NCBI GenBank assembly: GCA_032207245.1
Contig: CM063502.1
Span: 141,289,495 to 141,353,494 of the forward strand
Direction: 5' to 3'
Source: Pardosa pseudoannulata
Lineage: Eukaryota > Arthropoda > Arachnida > Araneae > Lycosidae
Length of the DNA: 64,000 bases
Shown: piece after piece, positions 28,292 through 43,619 of the stretch
How the letters are laid out: each line of letters starts with the position of its first letter
Numbering within the stretch: the stretch's first letter is position 1
The notes under the pieces: model-generated
What the model was told of the DNA's origin: nothing
The model's database searches: none
The model's input: the letters and a program-made list of their open reading frames with translations, nothing else
Position numbers and translations under genes: made by a program

Positions 28292-28778
28292 TTAACCCTT
28301 TGAATCTAAAGAAAATCGATTTTAAAAATCATTCTTTAAATGCTAGAATACATTGGTTTCAGACAATTTAAAAATAATTTTCAAAAAATTATAATAAAAA
28401 TTTATTGGCAGAAAAATATATATTCTACGAACACAAAATGCATACTTCTTATAAATATTGTAAAAAAAATTTTCTAAAAATAATTTCAAACTACCTTTTG
28501 AAGAAATCTACTTCAGATATCTTCAATATATATCTATTTTAATTTAATAAATCTACAGCTTATTTAAGTAATAATCATGTTAGACCAATGAAATGATAAA
28601 TGAAACTCATATGCGAAAATTAAAGTTAACCTCGCTATTTGAAAGGAATTCTAAGAGTAAATTCTGTTAATTCCTGAGTTTCAGGATCCAACAAAACCAA
28701 CGTTTATTGCTGATCGTGTAAATGACAACACTTTTTGGGTATGTTGTAGATCTGGAACATGGTGATACAAAGGGTTAA
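28292..28778. mobile_element. 487-bp TTAA-flanked inverted-repeat element (piggyBac-like MITE)
   Basis: Left end TTAACCCTTTGAATCTA; right end, read on the other strand, TTAACCCTTTGTATCACC. The two ends agree at 14 of the first 15 bases. TTAA occurs at both boundaries, as expected for piggyBac-type insertion. The interior is AT-rich with no transposase. Its interior differs from the 221-229-bp element, so it is a separate family with the same type of end. Confidence 0.78.
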
Positions 28779-28974
28779 ATATTTTTTCCTTATAAAACCT
28801 TGAAATTTTATCATCGCAGTAATTTACATCAAAGGTTTTTCAATATTAACCTATTTAGTCAACAAGTATTAAATGGCTCGAAGATGCTTTCTGTTTTTAT
28901 ATGGTACAATGCAGCAGTTAAATGCCATGAGTTATATTGCAATAAAGATGCTATCTTAGAAAGTAATTTTGAGG

Positions 28975-29145
28975 ATTCCTGGTAAATATGGATGCAATCA
29001 TGATGAAGTAACAAACTGATAAGAGGCATTTAACAATAAAATATATTATTAATTATTTAACATTAAAATATATTCCTGGTAAATATGGATGGAATCATGA
29101 TGAAGTAACAAACTGATAAGAGTCATTTAAAATTAAAATTATAAT
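28975..29145. repeat. 97-bp tandem duplication
   Basis: ATTCCTGGTAAATATGGATG begins at 28975 and recurs at 29072, each time followed by AATCATGATGAAGTAACAAA. The right end of the second copy is less clear. Confidence 0.88.
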
Positions 29146-29619
29146 TGTGAATGCAAAAAATTAACATTATCATTTTATTTTTCAGAATCATTTTTAAATA
29201 CATTCTATACATTTCTCCTAATCTGTATCGAGTCTTTTTTCATAAACTTTTAAGTAATGATTTAATGTATCCATATTCAATCTTACAAAATATATAGTAA
29301 GCATAAATTTTGCATAGTAAAAAACTCAAAGCCAAAAGGACACTCCATATCATAATATTATGCAGTGATTAATGGCTACATATTTTGAATAATTTTTTAT
29401 TAGACAAATTAGTACTAATTTAATCATTCTAAAATGAATTCCTTTTTTAAATAAACATTTTTTACACGAAAACATCAAAGACTATTCAATAACTTCCATC
29501 GCATGCCTACAAAATTAATTTAATGATTATATCAATAACTTTTAAAGAATTTTAATAATTAAAAGTTTATTAAAAACTTAAAACTGTTCATTTCAGGGAA
29601 ATGATGTTCATTAAAAAAT

Positions 29620-30240
29620 ATTGTCAAAATATAGATTAAAAATTTAGAATGTTCTATTCACATAACATCATACCTACAGTCAACTCAGACTAATAGCTAT
29701 TACATACTAATTTGCTATAGCCTCATCATAATCTCCTCTTACATGCAAATACCTTTAGCGTTAAAAGCTTGCATGATCGTCTTCCTGTAGGCAGACAAAG
29801 GTTAATTATCTCTATATATTAAATAGATCATTCTTGTTCAGAATCTTTTTGGATCCGCTTTCGTTTTAAAGTTGGTAATTGTTCTTGAAATATCATAGCA
29901 GAAGTTGAAAAGATTAAAAAAAAATTTTTTGTCAAAATATATATTAAAACTGTAGAGTGCTTTAATCAAATAACATCATACCTGCAGCCAACGCAAACTA
30001 ATAGCTATTATATACTAAGTTGCTATAGCCCCATCATAATCCCCTCTTACGTGTAAACACCTCTAGGGTTAAAAGCCTGCACGATCATCTTCCTGCAGGC
30101 GGACAAAGGTTAATCATCTCTATGTTAAATCGATTATTCTTCTTGGGAACATTACCGAGTTCTAAAATTTTATTTGGGCCCACTTTTCTTCTGAAGCTAT
30201 AAATATTCTTGAAACCTGATTGCAGAAGGATTAAGGATTT
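29620..30240. repeat. 308-bp tandem duplication
   Basis: TAATAGCTAT occurs at 29691 and 29999. Each copy contains ACATCATACCT, GCTATAGCC, CATCATAATC, and a GC-richer segment TCTTCCTG(T/C)AGGC followed by GACAAAGGTTAAT. The copies have diverged by point changes and small indels. The GACAAAGGTTAA motif resembles the TTAA-flanked element ends elsewhere in the window, but no pair of ends is evident. Confidence 0.85.
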
Positions 30241-31799
30241 ATTTCGACTAATCACATAAGTGAAATATAACGTCATAAAAAATTACTATGTAATTAAATG
30301 TATTTTAATAAGGTAGAAGGGGTAATTTCCAAATCAATACTTAAAATAAGATTATGTTTTGACGGAAAAAAGAATAAAACGCTAATATATTGTTTCTTGG
30401 AAACATACCAATAATTTTACAATAAAATAATACAGAATTTTTTATGTGCAGATAGTATTGACAGTCACAACACTGTTTCTTGCATGTAATGTCATATTTT
30501 ACTCTTGCAGTCTCAAAACAAATTCTTTGAGATTTTCTATGATTAAAATATTATAACCAAATTTCTGGACAGGAGTTTTTATCTTCTATAAAGTATCTCA
30601 ACTATATTGTGTTTAGTTAATATTTTGTTCAAATGTTCCCCTTCAAGATGTAAATTTTTACTTAAATTATTTGTCCTCCTTTTATTGACTGAAATTTTTA
30701 TGAATGAATCTGTTTTAAATATTTACTACATGTATTTCTTGGAATATAGTGAAAAACTACATTTAAATATGCTTTAATATAAAATGAAGTTTCATAACTT
30801 AAAGGTGCAAATTCACCTATCATAATACAAAAAACTTACTCGTCGATTGGTCGATTTTTCTCACTTTCTTTCTTACATGACACTATTATTCAGTGCTTTT
30901 CGGCATTGTGTTTTCAGCCTTTTATTGAATTAAGAAATCTGTCTCTTGACCGTGGCGGGTATATTTCATTTGCTTATTTCACCCTCAATTTCTGGTTCCT
31001 GAAGAAATCTCAGCATGAAATATGTATGCTCGAAGTTAATATGGGTCAGTTTAAATGTTAGAAACTTCACAGCAAAAATATATCTTAAAAATAACTTTAG
31101 AAAACTAAATGAAAAGAAGTTTCTCGCTGCAAATTGAATGATACGTAACCAAACTAAAAATCGGTTCAACTGATGTCAGGCTGAAAGCAAAGAAAATAAT
31201 CATGAAATTTGGATTGGGAACTATGCTCTAAAACATGTTCAAAAGTTCTAAATCTATAGTTAATTACCCTCTTAAAGGGCTATCTAAGACTCATCGATTA
31301 AAACTTGAAATATAACATGCTTAGTATTAAGTTGATACATGTTGAGAAACATGTTTTGAGCTATATAGTCAAGGTTGATTATTTTTGTCTAAATTTGTTA
31401 ATGCTTTGAATAGTGATTTTAATACAAATAATTCATTTCATTCGACTTTTATTCACAAAAGCACTATCACTAATTTGTAAAACAGAAAAGATTGTATGTA
31501 GATTTCAAATTATGAGAAAACAAACATATTCCAGGATCTATACGTTTGAGTTTCTTTAAATAATTTCACTTTTTGAAAGTTTACACATCAGTAAATAAAC
31601 CTTAAAACTTAAAGGAAATAATAAACTTTACAAATAACCAGACCAGAGTGATGTTCATTAATTTTTCATCTTTAGAATAGGGAGGGTTTTTATATTTCTT
31701 ATTACTTTTAAAGTCGTAGGAAAATATACTTAATTCTGGAGAATGTATCGTCATATCCTTTATGTATTTAGTCAGAGTAACACTGTAGTGTTTGTTGGA

Positions 31800-31960
31800 C
31801 AAACTATAACTGAATAGCTAAGGCACTGTTCTTAGATACCAGAGAAGTTTGTGGGTTCGAATTATATTAATGTGATAGGTGCTACTGGCTTTCAGAAGTG
31901 GTCCTAAATGATAGGTCCTGGTCTTATAAGTGCTGCACACCAAATTACACATTACTTTTA
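31800..31960 (+). mobile_element. Diverged SINE family A copy
   Basis: A box B-like GTGGGTTCGAATT lies about 40 bp after AATAGCTAAGGC (degraded box A region). It is followed by body landmarks GGTCCTGGTCTTATAAGTG and GCACACCAAATTACA. It has drifted far from the 1.1-kb copy. Confidence 0.65.
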
Positions 31961-34645
31961 ATTATTTTCAAAGATAAACAAGGTTCATAGACATACATAT
32001 ATCAGGATAAATAAAATTATTGAAGAAGTAAATATAATTTTAAAATTGATAGGAAAACCTATTGGAACAGCAAAGTATTTAAATCCGCAAAATTTAAGAA
32101 TTCATATCATTGAATGTACGACAAGATAATTTAATACGGAAACTAATGTTTTGAGGATATTTATAATGAATGATTAATTAGCAGATGGTTTATTAGTGGC
32201 ACCTTGTAGTAAACTCATATCAACATTATTTAAATTAATATTAACGTTATTAAAGGAATATTGTATACAATATATTTTATAGGTGTTAGTAAACATTAAT
32301 CCATTACTATACTTCATTAAAAATTGCTATCAATATTACTCAAAGAAAATAAATAAATAAAACAAAATAAACTAAAAAGCATATTGTAATTTAAAAGCAA
32401 AGGTCTAACATTAGTGTTAATATCTTAAATAATTGAGCCATCAAAAATATTCTAAATGTGTTCTATATACTTTCAGCAACCCATTTTTTCCATTAAATTT
32501 TATACTCTAAAAATAGTTTACAATAGTAGAAAACAAACACGGTAATAATAAAAGTAGTAAGTAGTATAAATTTAATCACAAAATTTGGTTATGGAAAATC
32601 GCTTTATATAATTTTTTTTTTACTAAGCGATTCAAATAATCCTACCATTGCACAAAATTACTAATATAAACTGTTTTAAGAATAGTAAAAAAACGAATAT
32701 AATGATAATAATAGTAGTAACTAATATAAATTTAATGTTAAAATAGATTGGGGAACATTCCTTTATGGAAATTTCATAGATTTAAGATGCACTGGAAATA
32801 ATTGAACTATTAAGCAAAATACAAATTTGAAGTACTCCCAACTGCTCAATATCATCCTCTGGGAAACTTAAATATCTGCTGCAGAGAAATGCCAACATAT
32901 AATTTACTATTTTAAGAGCCTCCTTAAGCTGATAAAGCAGATTATTTATTAATCAGCAGAATCCAATTTGTTGAATAAATTTATTCTCTATCCTTTATCT
33001 GATAAAGAAATATCTATAGATTTAGTTCAAAAAGATTTTATTTAAACTAATGTTTTTTATGTAGCTCTTTTAGAAAAAAAAATTCTATCCTCAATTGAAT
33101 AATATTAATAGCTTTAAACAAATCTCTCTTTGTTGATTTACAGAACAAATTTAATTTAAAGAAGTTTAAATAATTGCCCCATTTATTTTACGTTTGTTTT
33201 TAGAAATATTCTTATTTAAATCAATAGTTCTTTTTTATTTATAGAATTACTTGAATCTAAAAATTATACTAGAAATTGTTGGAGTAATTGACTTTTAAAT
33301 GTTTTATTAAATTACAGTGAAACTTCCTAATTTATTTTTAAATTGTTCACGTTCAATTTTTTTAATTCAAATTATACTTCGAAATAGTACAAAAGTGTTA
33401 CAAATATTTCATTCGTTATGCAAATATTATTTAATAAATTTTTATGTTCAGACAGAAGTATAATTAGTTTTATAGACTGATTGTAGTAAATACTTATTTA
33501 AACAGTTAAACGAATTTTTAACCAAAGTATTCTAATTTTTATTTTAAAATGTTATAGAACAAAGTTATTGATAAAATAAATAGTTTTATGTACTTTTTAA
33601 TAGAGATACTATTTTCTTCTGATATTTATCAAATAAGAAAAAAAACTTGATTCAAACTAACTTTCTATACATTCGTAATGATTGTCCTATATTAGTTTTG
33701 ATATCATTATGTCTTAACGATATAATTACTATCTAATAATCTATCAAATTACTGCACTTATTTATCATTTGTTAAAAATACAATTTATTGTGTAAAATTG
33801 GCAAACAAAAATTCATTTAGAGAGAAAAAATTTATTCTGTAAAACTAAGTTCTCAAAAACTTAATTTAGTAACATAACATTATTTTTATATCCACAAATT
33901 TAAAGTTATATAAAAAGTTTTTATCAAAAGTAACAAGTAAAGGTCAATTAAATATTACAGTTTCTTCTCTAAACAGAAATATTTTTAAAAAAACAAGTTA
34001 ATAAGAGACTATACACACTGAAATTGAAAAAAAAAATCAAAGCAGAAAAATTCTTTAATATATAATGCCACTTACCTAAAGTTTTAAAGACGATTCCTGT
34101 TTCAGTAAAAAGTACATTGGAATATTTTAATCCAGACTAAATTAATGAATAAAGATAGTAAATATAATATTTCTAGAATATAAAGCCCAATTTATCTAAA
34201 ACATACTTTACTATGATTACTATTTTATTTTTTCTTAAAATTACCCAAAACATTTCAGCGTTTCTTATTTACTAACAAGGCAAAAATTTACAAATTGTCA
34301 CGTATTAATATGTAATTTTGAAATGTCCTCTCTTACATTTTTGAAGTATTTTTCAGTTTTTTAATTTTATTATAAGAGCTTATCTACATTTTAAAATTTA
34401 TATGCAACATGCTAGAAAATTATTCATGAAAATTATGTATACAAGGTTTATACAAATAAATTATCTTGCAAATTTAATGTAAAAAATTAGAAGTCATTTC
34501 AATTCAAAACATACAAATACAAAATGACTAAAACTACCAATTTATATAATTATAAACTGCATTTCAAACTATCTGTCTAACGCAGTGGCATATTATAGAT
34601 TTTCATTATTAGAGGAATGAATTTCTCTTTTTAAGAAGGCAGAAA

Positions 34646-35331
<686 letters not shown>

Positions 35332-37542
35332 TATTGTACGACTAATACATTAACATTTAGAAGATTTTATCTCCTGGAGAAATATTTTCAAATTTACGAA
35401 AAAAGTGACTAAAATCAAGTTATGTTTATGGAATTATCATTATCTTTGTGTATGGAGATATAATCTTCAGTATTCTTCTTAAACTTATGACTTCATAAAA
35501 ACAGTAATCTATTATTGCCAGAAAAATAATAATTCCATTATTACTTCACTAACTGTAAGTAGACTCGATATTCTACGACTAATTTTTATGCTTTTACAAC
35601 TTTTGGTCGCAAACAATTATCTTTAACGTTAAATATGTTAATTCAAGGAAAAGAAAACAAATACATTCAATTACTAATATCATTTCTATTTAGTAGTGTT
35701 GAAACAATATTGGCAATAAATTTATAACAGGTTTGGAGGTATATCCATTAATGTTTACTTGAATGAATACACGAAATTGTTTGTGTTGTTTATTCATGCA
35801 TGTGATTATGTTATATATACACTTTTGATTATTGACGAAAATACCTGGCTGTAAAAAAAACAGTGCCTTTTGTCTGCAGACTTAATTTTATGGATATCTA
35901 TGTGTCTTTGTAGACATAAAAATGTGAGAGAACACAATGCGAAAATTAAGAAATTTTTTTCACCTTTCTTAGCATCACAAATTCCACGTAAAATTTCAGC
36001 CAGTATATAATACACTTTCTGTTTGTGGTATTATTTAGCCAGGTCCTTTCGTTCTCTAAATGATTTATGCGTGTCTTCTTTGTTCTCATGTATCATAGTT
36101 AAAACATGACATCTATACATTTGATGTTTCTCTAGTGTGTCAGTCTGTTCTCTCTGTCTGCACCCCCTTATTAATGTTATTTAAGCTATGCACGTGTTTA
36201 CATAATAATAGGGAATTAAATCTGAAAAATATAGTAGCGGCTGACTACAAAAATGGAAATGGAAAATTTTTTATTATCGAGGAGAATACTACATTTTTCA
36301 AAATGCAATAATCACCTAAAAGAAATTTTTGTATTTTTCATAAGTATTCAGGGATAATTAATTTCTCTGCTTCCATCAAGACTAAATAAATATTGTAATA
36401 ATAATGGTAACAAATCATGTTCTGAAACATTGTTAGCGAGCTCAAATTTAAAATTTTATAATGAGATAGTATGCATTATCACTGAATTTATGAAGAGAAA
36501 CAGTCTATCCTAAGAAATATGTATTAATGGTTTACTTGTTATTGAGTTTTCAGTTTCATTTTTATGCTGTATTTTATTTACTTTTTCATAACTAATAATT
36601 TAAACTTTACCTCGTAAAATGTGAATTCAACTTCTTTTACCCTAAATCTACTCATTGTCCTTATAATGACTCATTAAATATTATCTAATTAAAGTGCTTC
36701 CTCGCTATCCAGCATTTTATTGTTACTAATTTTCCGTGGTAAATTTCATGCAAAATGTGACAAAATTCTCTTACATGCATTTTACTAATTAAATAACAGT
36801 AGGTTTAAAATTCCCATTCGTGTCATGAATTTTCTTACTTTACAGGTATGGGAAATGGGACGTCTTAGTTATTTTCAATTCTCCAGATTAATAATTTTTA
36901 TTTTTGTATAGAAAATCATTAACTTTTACTTAATAAATTAAACGCACAACAGCCAAACAGCACAATGAATAATGAAATGATGTCAACATATCCCAGGGAA
37001 AATCAACTGTGAGAAAGATAATCATACCATATAGTTTTGACTATTGTTTCGTAGTTAAGAATTTACTATATTTTAATTCAAATAATCTCAAATTAAGATA
37101 TTTAAGCGTAATTTCATAATAAAACCCCTAGAGATGAAAGTGATATCTTTAATTTCTGAATGTTTAAAATTTAGCTTTTAAGACTCTCAACATTTAATTC
37201 CCAATACACTTTTGTAGTCGCAAGTTAAATTTAGTCTTTATTTAAATATATTTTATGATATTGCTTTTATGTCAGTCCATATTACATTTATTCTTTATTA
37301 ATTAATTTTGTTGCTCAACGTTAAGTTTGTGGGGTATATTAGATCAGAAAGGCTCTTCTAAATTAATGACCACCATAGATTATCGTACTTGTAGACAGTT
37401 TTAGTTCGTGCATAGCTGACAGCCTCAATCTGCATGTCTGATGTTCTGTTTGTTTATTCCTTGTGTCTTGCACGCTCTTCCCTTCTATCGCTTCCTCTCT
37501 TTACTGCCTTGACGACTCCATTAGGAAGATTCCTATATTCAG

Positions 37543-37675
37543 GTACAAGCAATCGCCCTCACCTGTGTCGAGAAAATCATCGACAAACTCGAGAAGACCA
37601 ATATCCTCGACGAAGTTCTTCCTATGCTCGGGAAAGCGAAACTACAAGATCCTGCAATACTCATGCCGGTCGTAA
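37543..37675 (+). CDS. SCYL2: SCYL2 internal exon B (phase 0/1)
   Basis: Encodes residues 39-82 plus the first base of codon 83, starting VQAIALTCVEKIIDKLEK and ending PAILMPVV. It matches the SCYL2 helical repeat that reads, in vertebrate proteins, as a VRVNSLVCLGKI-like helix, an ILDE/VLDD-ILP turn and a PAVLM helix. The acceptor is TATATTCAG. Two GTAAGT donors overlap at 37672 and 37676. Only the second gives phase 1, which joins exon C in frame and keeps the number of residues expected between PAILM and the IYK motif. The exon is clearly more GC-rich than its flanks. Frame-shifted ORFs over it (37434-37679) are shadows. Confidence 0.92.
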
Positions 37676-40611
37676 GTAAGTTCAAAGCAATGCACTTTAA
37701 TTGCAATATGCATTAAATTAATATTAATTCAGTAACTTTTCAGCTGCTTTCAATTATATGAACGTATGATTTGTTGACCCTAATCTGCTGAAATGTCTCC
37801 AAATGATTTTTAAAACTTTGTGAAAAAGGAAAATGGTAAGGGAATTTGTAGGTTTTGCAGATTACTTTATTAGATATTTATTTATAAAACACTTTACAAT
37901 TGTAAACATCATGGTAAGATTATTGTTTGGATCTTTAAATTACTAGACATATGTAATGATAAACAAGGACATTTTACTCCAATAAAAAGGTATTTTTCTA
38001 ATATCCACTTTCATGAATACACCCTTTATGTCATTTTTCAATGAAACTATCACTTTCGAAAGGTTTTGGAATAAGCATTGAAAGAAGTTTCATCTAGCAT
38101 TTCTACCGTTATTATGTTAAAAACCTGCTCATTATCATATTTGAGAGCGGTTATAAAGGATAATCATAGCTAAGCCTTTTCAATTGCATGAAAAATTTCT
38201 AACAGTTACAAAATAATAACTTCCTATATATTTATATAAACGTAAAAGTTGTTAGTTCATGTCATTGTATTTACATACAAATTGCTAATTTTAAAAAGCA
38301 TTCGTGAAAAAATTCTATTAATTTTAGGATTGGATTCAGTCTAAGATGTTCGATTAAAATCTCTATCAGCAGTTTGAATTCGGTTAGTTTTTTTATCGAA
38401 AATCCGTAATAGTACTCAATTTTTAATAGCTATGCAACAGAGGTTAAATTTTAGTATAATGTCTTAGGTTAGAAAAATCTGGAACATTACACTGGTTTTA
38501 TGCTTAAATGATGGATAACTGAAAAAGGTTAAATACGTTGCATTCCTGTTTTTGATATAATACATGTGCTAGTGTTTAATTTTGCTAAGAAATAGCAGAG
38601 CCTTATCAGTTCGGATTATCTACTAGATAGGTTCTTTTCAATGATTGTCTCAGGTAGATTTGATTTTTAAAAAAAATTCTTCCACTTGTTAAATTTAAGT
38701 TTCCATTATCATACGTGTTTTAAAAATTTACTCTTCGAATTCTTTTGTGTTTCAGACTAAGAATAGAAGCTTGATATTCGAATCAATGTCCCCAATATAG
38801 TTGTCTCCCCCAACACCAGCTTTAGCTTTATTCTGCTATGTCATTTCTCGAAAAACAAGCACTAAAAAACTGCGGGAGACAGCATTAGCAACACAAATTT
38901 TATATTAATTAACATTGTTCATCTTAAAAATATTTTTTTCTTTTATCATGCTTTCTAAAATTTATATTCTCTGTTCTGAGAAATAATGTAAAATATCAAA
39001 TGATTTTATTAGAACTAAACAAAGTATGAAGTATTGTGAAATATTTATACGTTTTTGGTTTTTTGATAGGAAAATACCAATAAGATTTTTATAAAGATAT
39101 ATATTTATAAATGATCTACTATTCATAGTAATATACACCATATTAAAGAACTATCGATTTCAAGCTTTTATGAAAGTATACCAAAAATAAAATAAAACTT
39201 ACAAAAAATTCGTAAAATAAAAACCTTTATTGAAACTAACAATATTATTTTAGCATTTACAACGAAATGATTAATTCTGTAGTTTAATTTTGAATTTTGT
39301 ATCATTTGGCATTGTTAATAGTATTATGAGATTTCCTTCATATTTCATAAAAACGTTTTATAATGGAAATCAAATTGTTGCGAATACAGGCAGAACAAAA
39401 CAATTTAGGACTCGGGGGAAAAAAAGAATTTAAATGAATTCCTAGAATGAGTATTTCCACCCAGATTCTAGAGAAAGTTTATGGAGGCACCATATATTTT
39501 CAGAGAATGACATATATTGAACATAACGCAGCAGCAATGGAAAAGGGGGCAAACTAAAGAATTTCTTTAATATATCACAGATGACAGCAAATATGAGACT
39601 TATGAAATCTATATAGAAATAGAATGAAGACCATTTTATATACATCAATAAAAAGATATCATGCATTTCAGTTATGCTTTTGTGAGTAAACAAAGTGATT
39701 AATCTAGTTTAAACTTATTTTATTCCTTGTTTTTGCTGTCTAGATCGCCATTGAAATAGAATGCAGTAGCAAGCCTTAATAAATGTTTTAAAAAGGAATT
39801 GTTAGTATAATTACTTCTCTAGTAACTTATATCATAACAACATATAAGAATGAGTTCTATGAAGTAGTTTGAAACGTAGATTAGGTGAGAGAATTGTTAA
39901 TGAACTCTAAAAAATTAACTAGGAGAATGACCATCTAGATCATTCACAAATAATTAAGATAATTTTTCGGCAAACAAATATATGATGTCAATAAAGAAAT
40001 AGATGTTTTAATTATACATGTATGAATAAAATGAAAGCTATTTTATATTCTTTATCATTTCAGTATTTGACTGAATTGGGATAGTAAGTGTCTTTCTATG
40101 TTGTCGTGCTAATATTTATTGCATATTTTCATTCGAAAAGTTTTGAAGAACTATGTTTTGGTACAACTGTTAAGTAGACATAAAAGTAATTTTAAAAATA
40201 TAGGATTTTTTTACAAAGAAAAATATTTTAATATTGATCCTTTAAAATAATTAAATATAACTTAGTTATAATAATTTAACAATTTATTATAACTTAATAA
40301 TAGATTAACATTAATATAACATTCAAATAAACTATTTTACAGTATTTAAACACTTGTAGTAAAAGATTTATTATATCGTTTAAATATTTCAAAATCTTTG
40401 CTAACTTCCAGGAATAACAGGTCTATATATTTTTAAATAGGATGTAAATTCGTCTTGGATTTTACAAAAGGCGTAAACGAATGCTAAATGATTCATAGAA
40501 AATATAAAAATTTCACTCTCATGGTTTTTACTTTTATGATGGCATGTGTAGCATATTAGCTGTTACTTATATTAAGATTATTACAATATTATATTTTTCT
40601 TAGATGCATTC

Positions 40612-40840
40612 TTAATCCTTAATTTGACAAGATATTTTTTCAAAAATTTCTTTAATTTCTGTTATTTTCCCATGTCTGTATAGACATTAGAATGTCTGTA
40701 AAATAAACAAAAAAATATATCATTTTCCATTTTTGAAAAAATTAATGTCCGCTGTGGCGAACACTGACAATTATGTTATATAGTAGTTATAAATATACAT
40801 GTCCGGTGTAGCGGCCAGACTTAGCCAAGTTAAGGGTTAA
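40612..40840. mobile_element. TTAA-flanked inverted-repeat element, copy 2 (piggyBac-like MITE)
   Basis: Homologous along its length to 23733-23953. The right end is complete here: read on the other strand it is TTAACCCTTAACTTGGCTAA, which pairs with the left end TTAATCCTTAATTTGACAA. At 229 bp it is slightly longer because the first copy lacks a few bases near its right end. No coding capacity. Confidence 0.8.
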
Positions 40841-43442
40841 AGTTTTTTTTACTTAAATATCGAATAAGTGAAACAAGAGGTAAGTATTAGATACATATAC
40901 ACTAATTTAATTAATGTATATATTCTAGCAGAAATAACAATCCGAACTTTTATAGTAAGTATTATAAACCAAAGCGAAAGATAACATTACATTATTATAT
41001 ATCACATTTAATTATTCTTGTTTTCTATTTATTATCAAACTTATCTCTCTGTATTAGATCAGAACAAATAAAGTTATATTTTACTTTATGATTAAAAATA
41101 GAAATATTTAAAATGCTATCGAATTCATCTTAACTGAATCCCTTAATATTAGCATTAAAAAATTTCTTCTTTTTAATAAATCAGTAAATATTATACATGC
41201 TATATCTCCATTATTATCTCTAAAGGGCATCTCCAAAGAGTAAATATTTCCTGTTGAAAACAAATATATAAACAACATGGTTACGTATTCGGATATCGAA
41301 TTCTTTGTTCCACAACAAATACCTACTGCGTAATATATTGATTGGTAGCTAAAACAGTTATAACTTTGCTCATGAATATATTTAAAACTCATTTTCTCTA
41401 TAATTTAAAAATTAATGAGCTTCAAAATCTGCCTGTAGATAGAGATGACAAATAGCAGTTATGAAAGTTATGGTTTATTTACTTTTTTTTATTAGTGCAA
41501 TTCATCTTTGTTAAGCATTTGTAGTTTATAAAGTATCTATGGCGTAACCCAATTTGATAAGCAAAGCATAAGTTCATATCTTCAAATATGAGGAGTTAAA
41601 TGGGCAAAGTGAAACAACATTTGAAAAATTCAAGACACAGGGAAACGAGTGCATCATTCCTAACCCAAAAACAATACTAGAAAATAGGTTTTACAGATCA
41701 AGATAATACGCAAGGCTCGTATGCTGCACAAACAGCTTGGATTTTTCTCGGTAACGTATACGAATAAATCAATTTACTGATTTTTTGTATTTTGAATTTT
41801 TATAGTGAAGTAATATAGTAATAAAGGGTGAGGAAATTGAGTTTAGATTTCAAACCATTAAATATAATGAAAAGAAACAGTTTAGTGGTTAATACAGCGA
41901 TTTCTTGAAAGTAAAATTGAATCTTACATGTAAATCTTAAATTTCTATTTCGAAATGAAATTCTCTTTGAGGTAAATAATTTCTCACATTAATGATTGAA
42001 AATTAGAAAAATACTTAAAAAAATCCTATAAAAATATACTGTCATGACTTGTTTGCATTTACTGGCTGCAAAAAACTATTCGATCCTTTTCCAAAAGTGT
42101 TGTAAAAATTTGGTATCATGACTACATTAAAATAATATTGTTCAGGCAAACAATGTATTCAATATTTTAATGTGTTAATTCAAAAGAATATAAAAGTAAC
42201 AAAAAATTTATTCTTGCTGATTAATCTAATAAACAAATTTGCTTTAAAAACTCAATAATTACTGAAAAGAAATGTGATATTACAAGAACTATATATAATA
42301 AAACCATAATTAAATAATTTCTCTACATCACTTGGAGATCATGGTGCATTTCTTTAGGTCAGAAAAACTTACTTAATATAATAAAATAAAATACATTTAT
42401 ATACTCCGTAAAAATTGTCTTATTTCTATATTGAAGAATAAAAAATCATTCCAAACAGTTTTGGAATTTTTTCTTTTGCCGTAAGCTTTTTTTCTGTGGA
42501 TACTAGCGCCATCTAGTATCAAGATTTATAACAAGAGAATTTTCAACTTTAAACAGGTAGATTTAAATCTGTTCTACAGAATTCTTCGACAGATTTTTTT
42601 TCACAGTTTAGATATGATTTTCGAAATTATCAAATAATGAAATATAGAGTTAATTTAAAAGTAAAGATTCTTCTACTCTAACTCTCAATCACAAAATGAG
42701 GAGTAACAAAATATGAAAGGAAAATTTTTATGAACTAATTTAAGAACTTAATTATATTTATTTTAAAAAATGAATAGGGCTTAAAACCTTATCTCTTAAG
42801 TCTCAAAGTTAAATAATATTAATTTCTTGTTCGAGTAACTGCTGGAAATATACATTTGTTTTATCACTGGATTTTTCTGTGTGTAATGGAAAAGCACTGC
42901 ATTAAGGGATTCAGCAAAACCAGTTTGATATGCTACAAAATTATAATCTACAACTTCCTCTTTTCAAAATCCAATTTGGATTTCAATTATTTACTTACAT
43001 TTATTATTTATTCATCTAGTTAAACAAATAAGATATTAATTTAATTAGAGAGTGAAATCCTAACTTTATTTAGACAAATCTTTCATTATATTTTAATAAA
43101 ATTTTAAAAAAACAAAACTGAGTATCCTCTTTCTATTCTGTTCTGCATATGAGTAGTGCATCTACAAGTCGTGAATATGGAATCAAGTGACCGTAATTTC
43201 ATATTTGGATGCACTAGTACATAACAATTTTTATTTTCAAAATTAATTATAAAATGAAATATTGATTTAATTAATTCATGCTTTTAATTGTTCTCCTAGA
43301 TATATTTATAAATATATTTAATTGATTCGAACGATCTAAAGCATTTAAATGTACGGTAGTATAAGTTTAAATAATTGAACACGTCACAGATGTCTAAAGA
43401 TACTCGTTTACTCTCTTCTCCCAGTGTATCATTTCATAGATC

Positions 43443-43470
43443 TATACTACTAGTAATTACTAGTAGTATA
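43443..43470. repeat. Perfect 28-bp palindrome
   Basis: TATACTACTAGTAA is followed directly by its exact reverse complement. No surrounding inverted repeat or gene gives it a role. Confidence 0.9.
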
Positions 43471-43619
43471 AGTGATAGTGTTCTTAAACTACATACAGAA
43501 TTTCTGTTTATAAAATAATACACTTCACAAACCATTAGCCTGTCATAAACTGAACTAAAGACAAACGCATTTTTACCATGAAAATATGTTCAATTGCCTG
43601 ATATCCACATTTACTAGAT

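Noticed and set aside
37434..37679. 81-codon ORF in another frame over exon B
   Set aside because: The SCYL2 frame has family similarity and in-frame splicing; this one is a shadow.
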